Shown: in pieces, positions 53,017-61,665 of the stretch
Numbering within the stretch: the stretch's first letter is position 1
Layout of the letters: the number at the start of each line of letters is the position of its first letter
Assembly (NCBI RefSeq): GCF_000062885.1
Contig: NC_009142.1
Coordinates: forward strand, 3,833,584 to 3,897,583
Direction of reading: 5' to 3'
DNA length: 64,000 nucleotides
Source: Saccharopolyspora erythraea NRRL 2338
GTDB taxonomy: Bacteria > Actinomycetota > Actinomycetes > Mycobacteriales > Pseudonocardiaceae
Translations under genes and position numbers: made by a program
The notes under the pieces: model-generated
Told to the model about the DNA's origin: nothing
The model's database searches: none
The model's input: the letters and a program-made list of their open reading frames with translations, nothing else

Positions 53017-54474
53017 GTGAGCGCGAACGCGACGGAGTCCGACTGTCCGGTGTGGGTGCCCGATCCCGCAGGACTGTCCGATGTGGAGCTCCTGCTCGAC
53101 GGCGCTTTCCCTTGCCTGCACGGGTTTCTGGCCGCCGACGAGGTGGAGTCGGTGCGCAATTCGGGCGAGCTGCCCGATGGCACGCGGTGGCCGGTGCCGA
53201 TCGTGCTGGAAGTCCCCGACGACCTCGCGCGCCACGAACGGGTCGAGCTCCGCGACGAGGAGGGCGCTCCGGTCGCCGTCGTCGACAACGTGTCGCCGTG
53301 GTGGGACGGACGGGCGGCCCACCTGGCGGGTCCGGTGCGACCGGCGAGCGCCGAGCGGGGCCGGACGTTGCGCACGCTGCGGCCACCGGCACCGGCCGTC
53401 CGCGCCGGCCTGCCGCCGGGGCCGGTGCTGGGGCTGGCGCCGCAGCGCCCGCTGGACCGCAGGCGCCTGGCGCAGATCCGGCACCTGTGCGCGGAGCTCG
53501 GTGCGACGGTCCTGCTCCTGCCGCGGCTCACCGGCCCGAGGCCGCAGGCGCTGGTGCGGGCCACCTTCGCGGCGATGGCCGAACTGCCCGGAGGCACCAC
53601 GGTCGTGCCGGTCCCGCTGCGTTCCCACGGCGACGGGAAACGGGACGAACTGCTGGCCGCCCACGTCGCGGCCGCCTACGGCGCGACGCACCTGCTGAGC
53701 GAGCAGGTCGTGGAGCACGCGCCCATCCCGGTGGTGGAACCGCCGGAGATGGCCCGGGACCAGGCGGATCGCTGGCGCCCGGCCGCGGACGTGCCTGCCG
53801 CCCAGCGGCGTCGAGGACTCGATGAGGACGAGCTGAGCGAGCGGCTCGCGGCAGGGAAGGAGCTGCCGGGTTGGTTCGCCTCCGAGCCGGTCGCGCGCGA
53901 GTGGTCCCGGTTGTCCCCGCCGCTGCACCGGCGCGGTTTCACCGTCTTTTTCACCGGACTGTCCGGCGCGGGCAAGTCGACGCTTGCCAGGGAGCTGCGC
54001 GACGAGCTGGCCCAGTGCGACGCCCGCGAGGTCACGCTGCTCGACGGCGACGTGGTGCGCCGGTCGCTGTGCGCGGGGCTCGGGTTCTCCGCCGAGGACC
54101 GCAGCCGCAACGTGCGCCGCATCGGGTGGGTGGCGGCCGAGGTCACCCGGCACGGCGGCGTGGCCATCTGCGCGCCGATCGCGCCCTACGGCGCCGACCG
54201 GGCCGACGTGCGCGCCCGCGTCGGCGAGGTCGGGGAGTTCCTGCTGGTGCACGTCGCGACACCGCTTCGGGAGTGCGAGCGGCGGGACCGCAAGGGCCTC
54301 TACGCGCGGGCGCGCAGCGGGGACCTCCCGCAGTTCACCGGCGTCTCCGCGCCGTACGAGTCGCCGGAGGACGCCGACCTGGTGCTCGACACCTCGCGCC
54401 TGCCGGTGCGCGACTGCGTCGCGCAGGTGCTCGCGTTGCTGCGGGAGCGGGGCTGGGTGCGACCGTGGACCTAG
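53017..54474 (+). CDS. cysC: Degenerate ATP-sulfurylase / APS kinase fusion
   Basis: Seen: 485 residues from GTG at 53017. Residues of about 15-110 resemble the ATP-sulfurylase PUA-like domain (LLLDGAFPCLHGFLAADEVESV). Residues of about 125-290 resemble the sulfurylase catalytic region but lack its QxRNP and HxGH-type nucleotide motifs. A linker with DELSERLAAGKELPGWFASEPVAREW leads to an APS kinase (about 305-485) with Walker A GLSGAGKST, DGDVVRRSLCAGLGFSAEDRSRNVRRIGWVA and KGLYARARSGDLPQFTGVSAPYE. Known: Sat-CysC fusions make PAPS. Odd: the sulfurylase half looks dead while CysDN is encoded four genes later. Inferred: kinase active, N-terminal part structural. Confidence 0.9.
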   Translation: MSANATESDCPVWVPDPAGLSDVELLLDGAFPCLHGFLAADEVESVRNSGELPDGTRWPVPIVLEVPDDLARHERVELRDEEGAPVAVVDNVSPWWDGRAAHLAGPVRPASAERGRTLRTLRPPAPAVRAGLPPGPVLGLAPQRPLDRRRLAQIRHLCAELGATVLLLPRLTGPRPQALVRATFAAMAELPGGTTVVPVPLRSHGDGKRDELLAAHVAAAYGATHLLSEQVVEHAPIPVVEPPEMARDQADRWRPAADVPAAQRRRGLDEDELSERLAAGKELPGWFASEPVAREWSRLSPPLHRRGFTVFFTGLSGAGKSTLARELRDELAQCDAREVTLLDGDVVRRSLCAGLGFSAEDRSRNVRRIGWVAAEVTRHGGVAICAPIAPYGADRADVRARVGEVGEFLLVHVATPLRECERRDRKGLYARARSGDLPQFTGVSAPYESPEDADLVLDTSRLPVRDCVAQVLALLRERGWVRPWT

Positions 54475-55337
54475 GCGTGACGGCCACCGGCCTGCTCACC
54501 GGGGTGCTCGTGGGCCTGACCGGGATGGGCGGCGGCGCGCTGGCGATGCCGCTGCTGACGCTGGTTTTCGGCGTTCCTCCGCTGGCGGCGGTGTCCACCG
54601 ACCTGGTCGCGAGCGCCGTCACCAAGCCCATCGGCGCCGCGGTGCACCTGCGCAGGCGAACCGTGGACCTGCGACTGGTGGGCCTGCTCTGCCTCGGCTC
54701 GCTGCCCTGCGCGGCGGTCGGCTCTGTGCTGGCCGGAACGCTGGGCGAGCGGACCCAGGACGTGCTCAGGATCGTGGCCGGTGCGGCCGTCGTGGTCGCG
54801 GCCGGGACGCTGTTCGTCCGCATGTACCTGGACCGGACGCGTGCGCCGGACCCGCCGGAGCACCCGCGCGCCCGGCCGGTGGCCACCGTCGCGCTAGGCG
54901 CGGTGGCCGGACTGGTCGTGGGCACGACCTCGGTCGGCTCCGGCTCGATCGTGATCGTGTGCCTGCTGCTGCTCCAGCGGCGCCTGCCCTCCGCCCGGCT
55001 GGTCGGAACCGACCTGGCGCAGGCCGTGCCGCTGGTGCTGGTCGCGGCGGGCGGGCACCTGCTGGTCGGCGACGTCGAGTTCGGCCTGGTCGCCTCGCTG
55101 CTGGCAGGGTCGGTGCCGGGTGTGCTGGCCGGCGCGGTGCTGTCGGCCCGGACGCCGGACGTCCCGATCAGGGTGGCGCTGGGCACGATGCTGATCCTGA
55201 CCGGACTCGTGCTGCTCGGGGTGCCGGTGGCCGTCGCGGTGGTGCCCGCCGTGGCCGCCGCCGGTGCCGCGGCCGCGGTTCTGCGGGTCGGCCAACCCAC
55301 CCCGGCGCGGGTGGGCGACGAAGGAGGACGAAGTTGA
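54465..55337 (+). CDS. TSUP (TauE/SafE) family anion transporter
   Basis: Seen: 290 residues from GTG at 54465, overlapping the kinase stop by 10 bp; GTG at 54477 is an alternative. Seven to eight hydrophobic segments; family text is GVLVGLTGMGGGALAMPLLTLVFGVPPLAAVSTDLVASAVTKPIGA and a second, similar half (GLVVGTTSVGSGSIVI). Known: TSUP proteins move sulfite, sulfate, taurine or sulfoacetate. Context: inside the sulfate-activation operon. Inferred: moves sulfate or sulfite for PAPS supply, or removes surplus. Confidence 0.88.
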   Translation: MDLGVTATGLLTGVLVGLTGMGGGALAMPLLTLVFGVPPLAAVSTDLVASAVTKPIGAAVHLRRRTVDLRLVGLLCLGSLPCAAVGSVLAGTLGERTQDVLRIVAGAAVVVAAGTLFVRMYLDRTRAPDPPEHPRARPVATVALGAVAGLVVGTTSVGSGSIVIVCLLLLQRRLPSARLVGTDLAQAVPLVLVAAGGHLLVGDVEFGLVASLLAGSVPGVLAGAVLSARTPDVPIRVALGTMLILTGLVLLGVPVAVAVVPAVAAAGAAAAVLRVGQPTPARVGDEGGRS

Positions 55338-56095
55338 CCGACAACGACCACGTGCTGGCGGCGCGGCTGGCCGAGGCGGCGGGCCGCCACCTCGTCGACC
55401 TGCGCGGGCGCGGTGACCCGGCCGACCCGAAGGCGCTGGGCGAGGCGGGGGACCGGGGAGCGCACGAACTGCTCCTGGCGGAGCTGACCGAGCAGCGCCC
55501 CGCCGACACGGTCCTGTCCGAGCACGGCACCGCCGGCCCGCCGCGGCGGGCGGACGGCCGCACCTGGATCGTCGATCCCCTCGACGGCACCAGGGAGTTC
55601 GGCGAGCGTGACAGGCAGGACTGGGCGGTGCACGTCGCGCTCGCGCAGGGCCGGCGGCTGGTGGCCGGGGCGGTGGCCCTGCCCGCCCGGGACGTGGTGC
55701 TCAGCACCGCCGACCCGCCGCGGCACTTCGACTCCGGGGGCGCGCGGCCCCGCATCGCGGTGAGCCGCACCCGCCCGCCGGCGTTCGTCGAGACGCTGAC
55801 CGAAGCCCTCGGTGCGGTCACGGTGCCGCTGGGGTCGGCCGGGGCGAAGATCGCCGCGGTCGTGCTCGGCGACGTCGACGCCTACGTCCACGCGGGTGGC
55901 CAGTACGAGTGGGACAGCGCCGCGCCGATCGCGGTGGCCAGGGCCGCCGGGATGCACACCTCGCGGCTGGACGGCTCGGAGCTGGTCTACAACCGGCCCG
56001 ATCCGTGGCTGCCCGACCTGGTGGTGTGCCGTCCCGCGCTGGCGGAGCCGCTGCTGGCCGAACTGGCGCGGCTGGAGCGGGCGGGGGAGGCGTGA
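55334..56095 (+). CDS. cysQ: 3'(2'),5'-bisphosphate nucleotidase
   Basis: Seen: 253 residues from TTG at 55334, with AAGGAGG upstream; TTGA overlaps the transporter stop. Inositol-monophosphatase-type metal motifs are LSEHGTAG, WIVDPLDGTREFGE and YEWDSAAPIAVARAAG (last Asp). Role: removes 3'-phosphate from PAP (and PAPS), recycling the by-product of sulfotransferases or PAPS reductase. Context: third of five genes, overlapping cysD (TGATG). Its presence points to strong PAPS use. Confidence 0.93.
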   Translation: MTDNDHVLAARLAEAAGRHLVDLRGRGDPADPKALGEAGDRGAHELLLAELTEQRPADTVLSEHGTAGPPRRADGRTWIVDPLDGTREFGERDRQDWAVHVALAQGRRLVAGAVALPARDVVLSTADPPRHFDSGGARPRIAVSRTRPPAFVETLTEALGAVTVPLGSAGAKIAAVVLGDVDAYVHAGGQYEWDSAAPIAVARAAGMHTSRLDGSELVYNRPDPWLPDLVVCRPALAEPLLAELARLERAGEA

Positions 56096-56997
56096 TGCCG
56101 GAAGCGGACAGGCTGGCGGTGCTGGAGGCCGAGGCGGTGCACGTGCTGCGGGAGGTCGCCGCCGAGCTCGACCGCCCGGCGCTGCTGTTCTCCGGGGGCA
56201 AGGACTCCGCGGTCCTGCTCCGGCTGGCCGAGAAGGCGTTCCGGCCCGCGCCGATCCCGTTCCCGGTGCTGCACGTCGACACCGGGCACAACTTCGACGA
56301 GGTGATCGAGTTCCGCGACCGGCGGGTCGCCGAGCTCGGGGTGCGGCTGGTGGTCGGCTCGGTGCAGGACTCGATCGACGCGGGCCGGGTCGCCGAACCG
56401 GCCGGGCGGTGGCCGAGCCGCAACCGCGCGCAGACGGTCACCCTGCTCGACACGGTCGCCGAGCACGGCTTCGACGCCTTGTTCGGCGGCGCCCGCCGCG
56501 ACGAGGAACGGGCGCGGGCCAAGGAGCGGGTGCTGTCGTTCCGCGACGCCTTCGGGCAGTGGGACCCGCGCAACCAGCGCCCGGAGCTGTGGAACCTCTA
56601 CAACGGGCGGGTGCGGCCGGGCGAGCACGTCCGGGCGTTCCCGTTGTCGAACTGGACCGAACGCGACGTGTGGGCCTACGTCGAGCGCGACGGGATCGAG
56701 CTGCCGCCGCTGTACTTCGCCCACATGCGCAAGGTCTTCGAGCGCGACGGGATGCTGCTGGCCGACAGCCGGTTCGTCGACCGGTCCCCGGACGAGCCGC
56801 TGGTGGAGCGTTCGGTGCGCTTCCGCACGGTCGGGGACATGACCTGCACCGGGGCGGTGCCGTCGCGGGCGGGCACGGTCGCCGAGGTCATCGCCGAGAT
56901 CGCCGCGACCCCGGTGACCGAGCGAGGCCAGACCCGCGCCGACGACCGCGCGGGCGCCGCGGCCATGGAGGACCGCAAGCGGGAGGGCTACTTCTGA
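56095..56997 (+). CDS. cysD: Sulfate adenylyltransferase small subunit
   Basis: Seen: 300 residues from ATG at 56095. PP-loop SGGKDSAVLLRLAEKAF, then HVDTGHNFDEVIEFRDR, FGGARRDEERARAKERVLSFRD, LWNLYNGRVRPGEHVRAFPLSNWTERDVW and the end AAMEDRKREGYF. Role: with CysN forms ATP sulfurylase, making APS from sulfate and ATP. Context: overlaps cysQ before and cysN after (TGATG). Full length; confident. Confidence 0.96.
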   Translation: MPEADRLAVLEAEAVHVLREVAAELDRPALLFSGGKDSAVLLRLAEKAFRPAPIPFPVLHVDTGHNFDEVIEFRDRRVAELGVRLVVGSVQDSIDAGRVAEPAGRWPSRNRAQTVTLLDTVAEHGFDALFGGARRDEERARAKERVLSFRDAFGQWDPRNQRPELWNLYNGRVRPGEHVRAFPLSNWTERDVWAYVERDGIELPPLYFAHMRKVFERDGMLLADSRFVDRSPDEPLVERSVRFRTVGDMTCTGAVPSRAGTVAEVIAEIAATPVTERGQTRADDRAGAAAMEDRKREGYF

Positions 56998-58298
56998 TGA
57001 GCACGACCACCGCGACCTCGCTGCCGGCCTCCGGGCTGCTGCGCTTCGCCACGGCCGGAGCCGTCGACGACGGCAAGAGCACGCTGATCGGCAGGCTGCT
57101 GCACGACTCGCGCTCGCTGCTGGCCGACCAGCTCGACGCGGTGCGGCAGGCGAGCCTCGAACGCGGCGACGAGCACCTCGACCTGGCGATGCTGACCGAC
57201 GGGCTGCGCGCCGAGCGGGAGCAGGGCATCACGATCGACGTGGCGCACCGCTACTTCGAGACCGCGCGGCGTGCGTTCATCATCGCCGACACGCCGGGGC
57301 ACGCGCAGTACACCCGCAACATGGTGACCGGCGCGTCCACGGCGGACCTGGCGATCGTGCTCGCCGACGCCCGCCACGGGCTGACCGGGCAGAGCCACCG
57401 GCACGCGGTGCTGGCCGGTCTGCTGCGGGTGCGCCACGTCGTGCTGGCGGTGAACAAGATGGACCTGGTCGGCTACGACCGGTCGGTGTTCGACCGGATC
57501 GCCGCGGATTTCGGCGACCGGGCCGAGCGCATCGGACTCGGTGCGGTCACCGCGATCCCGATCGCGGCGTTGCACGGGGACAACGTCGTGGACCCGTCGC
57601 CCGCCATGCCCTGGTACGAGGGGCCCACGCTGCTGGAACACCTCGAAACCGTCGCCACGACGACCGGAGACGGCGCTCCGCTGCGGCTGCCCGTGCAGTA
57701 CGTGATCCGAGCCGCGGACGGCTACACCGGCTGCGCCGGGCAACTGGCCGCCGGGGTGGCGGTCGAGGGCCAGGAGGTGCTGCACCTGCCGTCCGGGACG
57801 CGCACGCGGATCGCGGCGCTCGATTCGCCCGACGGCCCGGTCCGGCGTGCGGGCGCGCCGCTGTCGGTGACCGTGCGCCTCGCCGACGACATCGACGTGC
57901 GGCGCGGCGACCTGCTCTGCGCCGTCGACTCCCCGCCCGTGGCAGCGGACCGCGTGGACGCGACGGTCTGCTGGATGTCGGCCGGACGGCCCCTGGAAGC
58001 CGGCTCGCGGCTGCTGCTGAAGCACACGACCAAGACCGTCGGGGCGACCGCCACCGCCGTGCACCACCGGCTGGACGTCACGACTCTGCGCCGCGAACCG
58101 GCCGACGAGCTGGCGCTCAACGACATCGGCGGCGTCGGCCTCCGGCTCGACGAGCCGGTGCACTGCGATCCGTACGCCCGCAACCGGTTCACCGGCGGCG
58201 GAGTGCTCATCGACGAGTCCACCAACGCGACGGTCGCGGCGGTCATGATCGACCGTGCCTCCACAGTGGACGAAGGTGCGCCGCGAGCGGCTCAGTGA
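56997..58298 (+). CDS. cysN: Sulfate adenylyltransferase large subunit (GTPase)
   Basis: Seen: 433 residues from ATG at 56997. EF-Tu-like GTPase with GAVDDGKSTLIGRLLHDS (P-loop), EREQGITIDVAHRYF (switch), IADTPGHAQYTRNMVTGAS, and VNKMDL; then beta domains II and III. It is not fused to an APS kinase, unlike mycobacterial CysNC; the kinase is the first gene of the operon. Role: GTP hydrolysis drives APS formation by CysD. Ends the operon; only 40 bp to the broken Nudix gene. Confidence 0.96.
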   Translation: MSTTTATSLPASGLLRFATAGAVDDGKSTLIGRLLHDSRSLLADQLDAVRQASLERGDEHLDLAMLTDGLRAEREQGITIDVAHRYFETARRAFIIADTPGHAQYTRNMVTGASTADLAIVLADARHGLTGQSHRHAVLAGLLRVRHVVLAVNKMDLVGYDRSVFDRIAADFGDRAERIGLGAVTAIPIAALHGDNVVDPSPAMPWYEGPTLLEHLETVATTTGDGAPLRLPVQYVIRAADGYTGCAGQLAAGVAVEGQEVLHLPSGTRTRIAALDSPDGPVRRAGAPLSVTVRLADDIDVRRGDLLCAVDSPPVAADRVDATVCWMSAGRPLEAGSRLLLKHTTKTVGATATAVHHRLDVTTLRREPADELALNDIGGVGLRLDEPVHCDPYARNRFTGGGVLIDESTNATVAAVMIDRASTVDEGAPRAAQ

Positions 58299-58337
58299 AC
58301 CGTTTCCATCGCGGTAGTGCTGGTCGAGCGGGCTTCG

Positions 58338-58849
58338 TCACCGGCTGTGGTGTGTGGTCGTGACCGATGCGGGGCCGATGCGATCGAGGAAGACGTCCTG
58401 GTGGTCGGCCAGGTGCGCCGACAGCGGCAGGGCCGTGAACCGGCAGGCGAACCGCAGGCCGTTGTCCTGGCCGGCCGCACGGACGCGGTGGATCAGCTGC
58501 TCCGGCTGCGGGAAGGCACGTGCACGTGGAAGTAGGTGGTGTGACGGGGCAGCCCGGTTTCGGGGTGGGGCTTGTCTTCCGCGCCGAGTTCAGCGACGAC
58601 GGTGACGTCGGTCAGGCCGGTCTCTTCGGCGATCTCGCGGACCACCGCGTCGGACAGAGCCTCACCGGGTTCGACGCCACCAGCGGGTACCTGGGTACCG
58701 GCTCCGGGGACGCCGACCTGGTCGAAGACGAGGAGCTGATGGCCGGTTCCGGTGCGTCGGATGACCTAGGCGGCGACGCGGAGGCGTGTCGCGCTCGGAT
58801 GCGTCAACGCATCGACCCCTTCGTCGTGGCGGTGCCCGTACCTTCTCAT
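58338..58849 (-). pseudogene. Nudix hydrolase gene broken by a stop and a frameshift
   Basis: Seen on the minus strand: from ATG at 58849 a frame reads 27 codons, then TAG (58766-58768). It continues VIRRTGTGHQLLVFDQVGVPGAGTQVPAGGVEPGEALSDAVVREIAEETGLTDVTV with a complete Nudix box. After FHVHVPS (about 58510) the frame must change to reach DQLIHRVRAAGQDNGLRFACRF, ending at 58338. Two separate lesions argue for decay rather than one sequencing error. Context: follows cysN convergently. Confidence 0.75.
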
Positions 58850-58954
58850 CCTCGATGATGTTCGGTTCGAACGTGGCTGAGAACGTCCCGGCGGTCCCAC
58901 CTCGTGTCGATCACGCCCTGCGTCCGTAGCCGGCATCGCCGCGAGGAGAAAACC

Positions 58955-59884
58955 TCAGCGCACCGGAACCGCCAGGCCTTCGGCGGGCAAGGTCGAGGCC
59001 ACCGCGTCCGGTGCGTAGCGGTGCAGCAGGTCCAGGCCGATGCGCGCCCGGCGCACCCGCTCCCGCCCCAGCGCGACCGCGGTGGGCGTGAGGTGCAGGC
59101 CGCTCGGGTAGATGTTCGGCGCGTTGCGGAGCCCGAACTTGACGTACACCGGCGCCGCCACGCGCACGATCTCGGCGATCTCGTAGTGGCGCACGAAGCC
59201 GCCCATGTCGTCGGGCGCCTCGACGTAGACGTCCAGCGGCAGGTCGGTCGCGGCGCGGACGGCCGCGAGCTGGGCGACGGTGAAGTCGGTCGGCACGTTG
59301 TAGGAGTCGGCGCCGAGGTCCTCGGCGATGCGGATGGAGGCCGGGTTCGCCAGTCCCATCTGGACGCTGATCTTGAACCGCATGTCGGCGGGCAGCTCAC
59401 CGGCCTCCCGCATCCTCGATGCGACCGAGAGCACCCCGAGATCGGTGATCAGCACGCTGCGGATCCCGGCCTCGGCGGTGCGGCGCACGTCCTCCAGCGC
59501 GTGCACGAGCTGCTCGGTCCCGCGCGCCTGCGCGGCGACCGGACCGCCGCCTGGTGCCGTCGACAGCGCCGAGGTGTCCCACGCCGCCACCGGGCGGGCG
59601 AACAGGCTCAGCTCGACCGCGGCGTCGACGGCCGTCGACGCCATCGCGCGCAGCTCGCCGTCGGTGAGCAGCATGCCGCCGCTGCCCTGCGAGACGCGGT
59701 GGACCACCACCCGCCGCGCCGCGGCCTCGGCCAGCACCGCCTCCAGCACGTCGGGGCCCTCCACGCTCGGGATCTCGACCCGGTACTGGGCTCCGTCGGG
59801 GAAGCGCTTGCCGCTGGTGGCGGGTGCGTCCGGATCACCGCCGGGCAAGCCGGCCGAACGCAGGAACTCCCGGGTGGCGCGCAC
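58955..59884 (-). CDS. U32-family peptidase-like protein
   Basis: Seen: 309 residues from GTG at 59884, with CGGAGG 6 bases upstream; the ORF upstream of it runs into the operator region and is rejected. U32-like text is GKRFPDGAQYRVEIPSVEGPDVLEAVLAEAAARRVVVHRVSQGSGGMLL, SVLITDLGVLSVASRMREAGELPADMRFKISVQMGLANPASIRIAEDLGADSYNVPTDFTVAQLAAVRAAT. Known: U32 proteins include collagenase-like peptidases and oxygen-independent hydroxylases (UbiU/V, TrhP) with cysteine clusters. Odd: no such cysteine cluster is present. Context: divergent from an IclR gene with a direct-repeat operator between. Function uncertain. Confidence 0.75.
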   Translation of the reverse strand: MRATREFLRSAGLPGGDPDAPATSGKRFPDGAQYRVEIPSVEGPDVLEAVLAEAAARRVVVHRVSQGSGGMLLTDGELRAMASTAVDAAVELSLFARPVAAWDTSALSTAPGGGPVAAQARGTEQLVHALEDVRRTAEAGIRSVLITDLGVLSVASRMREAGELPADMRFKISVQMGLANPASIRIAEDLGADSYNVPTDFTVAQLAAVRAATDLPLDVYVEAPDDMGGFVRHYEIAEIVRVAAPVYVKFGLRNAPNIYPSGLHLTPTAVALGRERVRRARIGLDLLHRYAPDAVASTLPAEGLAVPVR

Positions 59885-59896
59885 GAACCGCCTCCG

Positions 59897-59913
59897 TTCG
59901 AAATATCGGACAG
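59897..59913. promoter_or_regulatory. IclR operator repeat, copy 1 (TTCGAAATATCGGACAG)
   Basis: First of two 17-bp direct repeats between the U32-like gene and the divergent IclR gene. It starts 13 bp before the peptidase GTG. One base differs from copy 2 at 59981-59997. Confidence 0.65.
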
Positions 59914-59980
59914 TGTTCGGTGATCGTAGGTAGGCCCGCGCGTGCCGGTCAAGCCGCGCCACCCGCTCGCCGATACCATG

Positions 59981-59997
59981 TTCGAAATACCGGACAG
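59981..59997. promoter_or_regulatory. IclR operator repeat, copy 2 (TTCGAAATACCGGACAG)
   Basis: Second 17-bp copy, 84 bp from the first (eight helical turns), 40 bp before the IclR GTG. Such spaced direct repeats fit looping or co-operative binding by an IclR tetramer and mutual control of both genes. Confidence 0.65.
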
Positions 59998-60036
59998 CGG
60001 CACCGGCAGCGGCCGGTGCCAGTGAGGAGCGTCTCG

Positions 60037-60807
60037 GTGGCACGAGCGGTACCCGCGGTGGAACGCGCATTCGACGTCCTGGAGCTCTTCCTCGACGAGC
60101 ACGAGCTGAGCGCGCCGGAGATCACCGCGAAGCTGGGTCTGCCCCGCACGACGGTGCACGAGCTCGTCGGCACCCTCGCCGAGCGGGGCTACCTGACCCC
60201 GGCGGGCGGCGGCAGCAACAGGTTCCGCCTCGGCGTGCGCGGCTTCCAGCTCGGCTCCGCCTACGCCGAGCGGCTCGACCTCGCGCGCGAAGGGCGCGTC
60301 GTGGCCGAGACCGTCGCCGAGCGCTGCAGCGAGACCGTCCACATCGGCGTGCTGGACGGCACCGACGTCTTCTACGTCGCCAAGGTCGACAGCAGCCACC
60401 CGGTGCGGATGGTCTCGGCGGTCGGAAAGCGGCTGCCCGCCCACTGCACCGCGGTCGGCAAGGTGCTGCTGGCGGCCCTGCCCCGGCAGCGGCTCGACGA
60501 GCTCTACGCCAGCGTCCGGCTCACCGCGATGACCGACAACAGCATCACCAACCGCAGGGCGCTGCGCCGCGAGCTCGACACCATCGCCGCCGACGGGGGA
60601 GTGGCGCGCGAGTACTGCGAGTCCAACGACGCGGTGGCGTGCGTGGCGGCCCCGGTGCGCGACCAGTCCGGCGAGGTGGTGGCCGCGCTGAGCATCTCGG
60701 CGCCCATCCTGCGCTGGAACGAAGAGACCGAGCCGGCGCTGCGCGAACTGGCATGCGAGGGCGCCAGGCTGCTGTCGGAGCGCCTCGGGCACCGTCCGGC
60801 CGGATGA
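60037..60807 (+). CDS. IclR-family transcriptional regulator
   Basis: Seen: 256 residues from GTG at 60037, with GAGGAG 7 bases upstream; GTG at 60022 is an alternative. Winged helix (about 3-65) has LSAPEITAKLGLPRTTVHELVGTLAERGYL. The effector domain has ETVHIGVLDGTDVFYVAKVDSSHPVRMVSAVGKRLPAHCTAVGKVLLAALP, with CTAVGK as in GlcR/KdgR-type members. Context: divergent from the U32-like gene. Inferred: controls it through the two TTCGAAATAYCGGACAG repeats. Effector unknown. Confidence 0.9.
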   Translation: MARAVPAVERAFDVLELFLDEHELSAPEITAKLGLPRTTVHELVGTLAERGYLTPAGGGSNRFRLGVRGFQLGSAYAERLDLAREGRVVAETVAERCSETVHIGVLDGTDVFYVAKVDSSHPVRMVSAVGKRLPAHCTAVGKVLLAALPRQRLDELYASVRLTAMTDNSITNRRALRRELDTIAADGGVAREYCESNDAVACVAAPVRDQSGEVVAALSISAPILRWNEETEPALRELACEGARLLSERLGHRPAG

Positions 60808-60878
60808 GCGCGATCGGTTGGGGGCCAACCGGAATCGGCCCGCGGTTGGGGTGGCCCACCGCTGGGTAAAGCGGTGAG

Positions 60879-61652
60879 GTGGACACCGAGCCGGACCATG
60901 CGGACCGACGGCGTTTCGCGCGGCACTTCGGGGAACGCGCCCCCGGCGCCGCCCACTGGCCGCGAGTGGCCGACACCCGCGAGCAGCTCTGGTCGCCGCT
61001 GGCGCTGCAGTTCGCCGACCTGGGACGCGACCTGTTCGCGGTCGGCTCGGTCGCCGCGGTCCTGCAACTCGTGGTCGACGTGGCGGCGGTGACCGTACCC
61101 GGCGCGGCGATGGCGGGCCTGACGGTGCACGAGGCGGGCGGGAAGCTCTCCACGGCCGCGCAGACCGACGCGAAGGCGGGCGAGCTCGACGCCCTCCAGC
61201 AGGAGTGCGCCGAAGGGCCGGTCGCCGACGCCACGCGAGCCGACGGCACCGGCCTCTCCTACAGCACCGACGTCGCCACCGAACCGTCCTGGGAGCGGTT
61301 CGGGAAGCGGGCGGCCCGGCACGGGATCCGCAGCGTGCTCGCGGCGGGCGTTTTCCTGGCCACCGGGGCGGATCGGCACGCCGCGCTCACGGTGTGCTCG
61401 ACCGAACCCAGGGGCCTGGCCGCCGCCGACCCCGACGTGGTGCTCGTGCTGGCCGCCCACGGCGCGGTCGCCCTGGACGCGGCGGGGGAGGAGGAGCCCG
61501 AGCGCGCCGCCATCGGCGAACCGCTGCGCAGCAGCGACGTGATCACCCGTGCGGCCGAGGTCCTGATCGGCAAGCGCGGCCTGGAACCGGAGGACGCCTA
61601 CGACGTCCTCTGGCGCGCGTCGCTGTCGCTGGCGGAGAGCTGGCGCGAGTGA
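60879..61652 (+). CDS. GAF-domain protein with ANTAR-like tail
   Basis: Seen: 257 residues from GTG at 60879. A GAF domain (about 45-190) has AAVTVPGAAMAGLTVHEAGGKLSTAAQTD, ELDALQQECAEGPVADAT and LAAGVFLATGADRHAALTVCST. The last 60 residues (SDVITRAAEVLIGKRGLEPEDAYDVLWRASLSLAESWRE) look like an ANTAR RNA-binding helix set but lack some usual alanine and asparagine positions. Known: GAF-ANTAR proteins are antiterminators in mycobacteria and streptomycetes. Inferred: a similar stress-linked antiterminator; RNA binding is not assured. Confidence 0.8.
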   Translation: MDTEPDHADRRRFARHFGERAPGAAHWPRVADTREQLWSPLALQFADLGRDLFAVGSVAAVLQLVVDVAAVTVPGAAMAGLTVHEAGGKLSTAAQTDAKAGELDALQQECAEGPVADATRADGTGLSYSTDVATEPSWERFGKRAARHGIRSVLAAGVFLATGADRHAALTVCSTEPRGLAAADPDVVLVLAAHGAVALDAAGEEEPERAAIGEPLRSSDVITRAAEVLIGKRGLEPEDAYDVLWRASLSLAESWRE

Positions 61653-61665
61653 GAACGCCGGCCGC

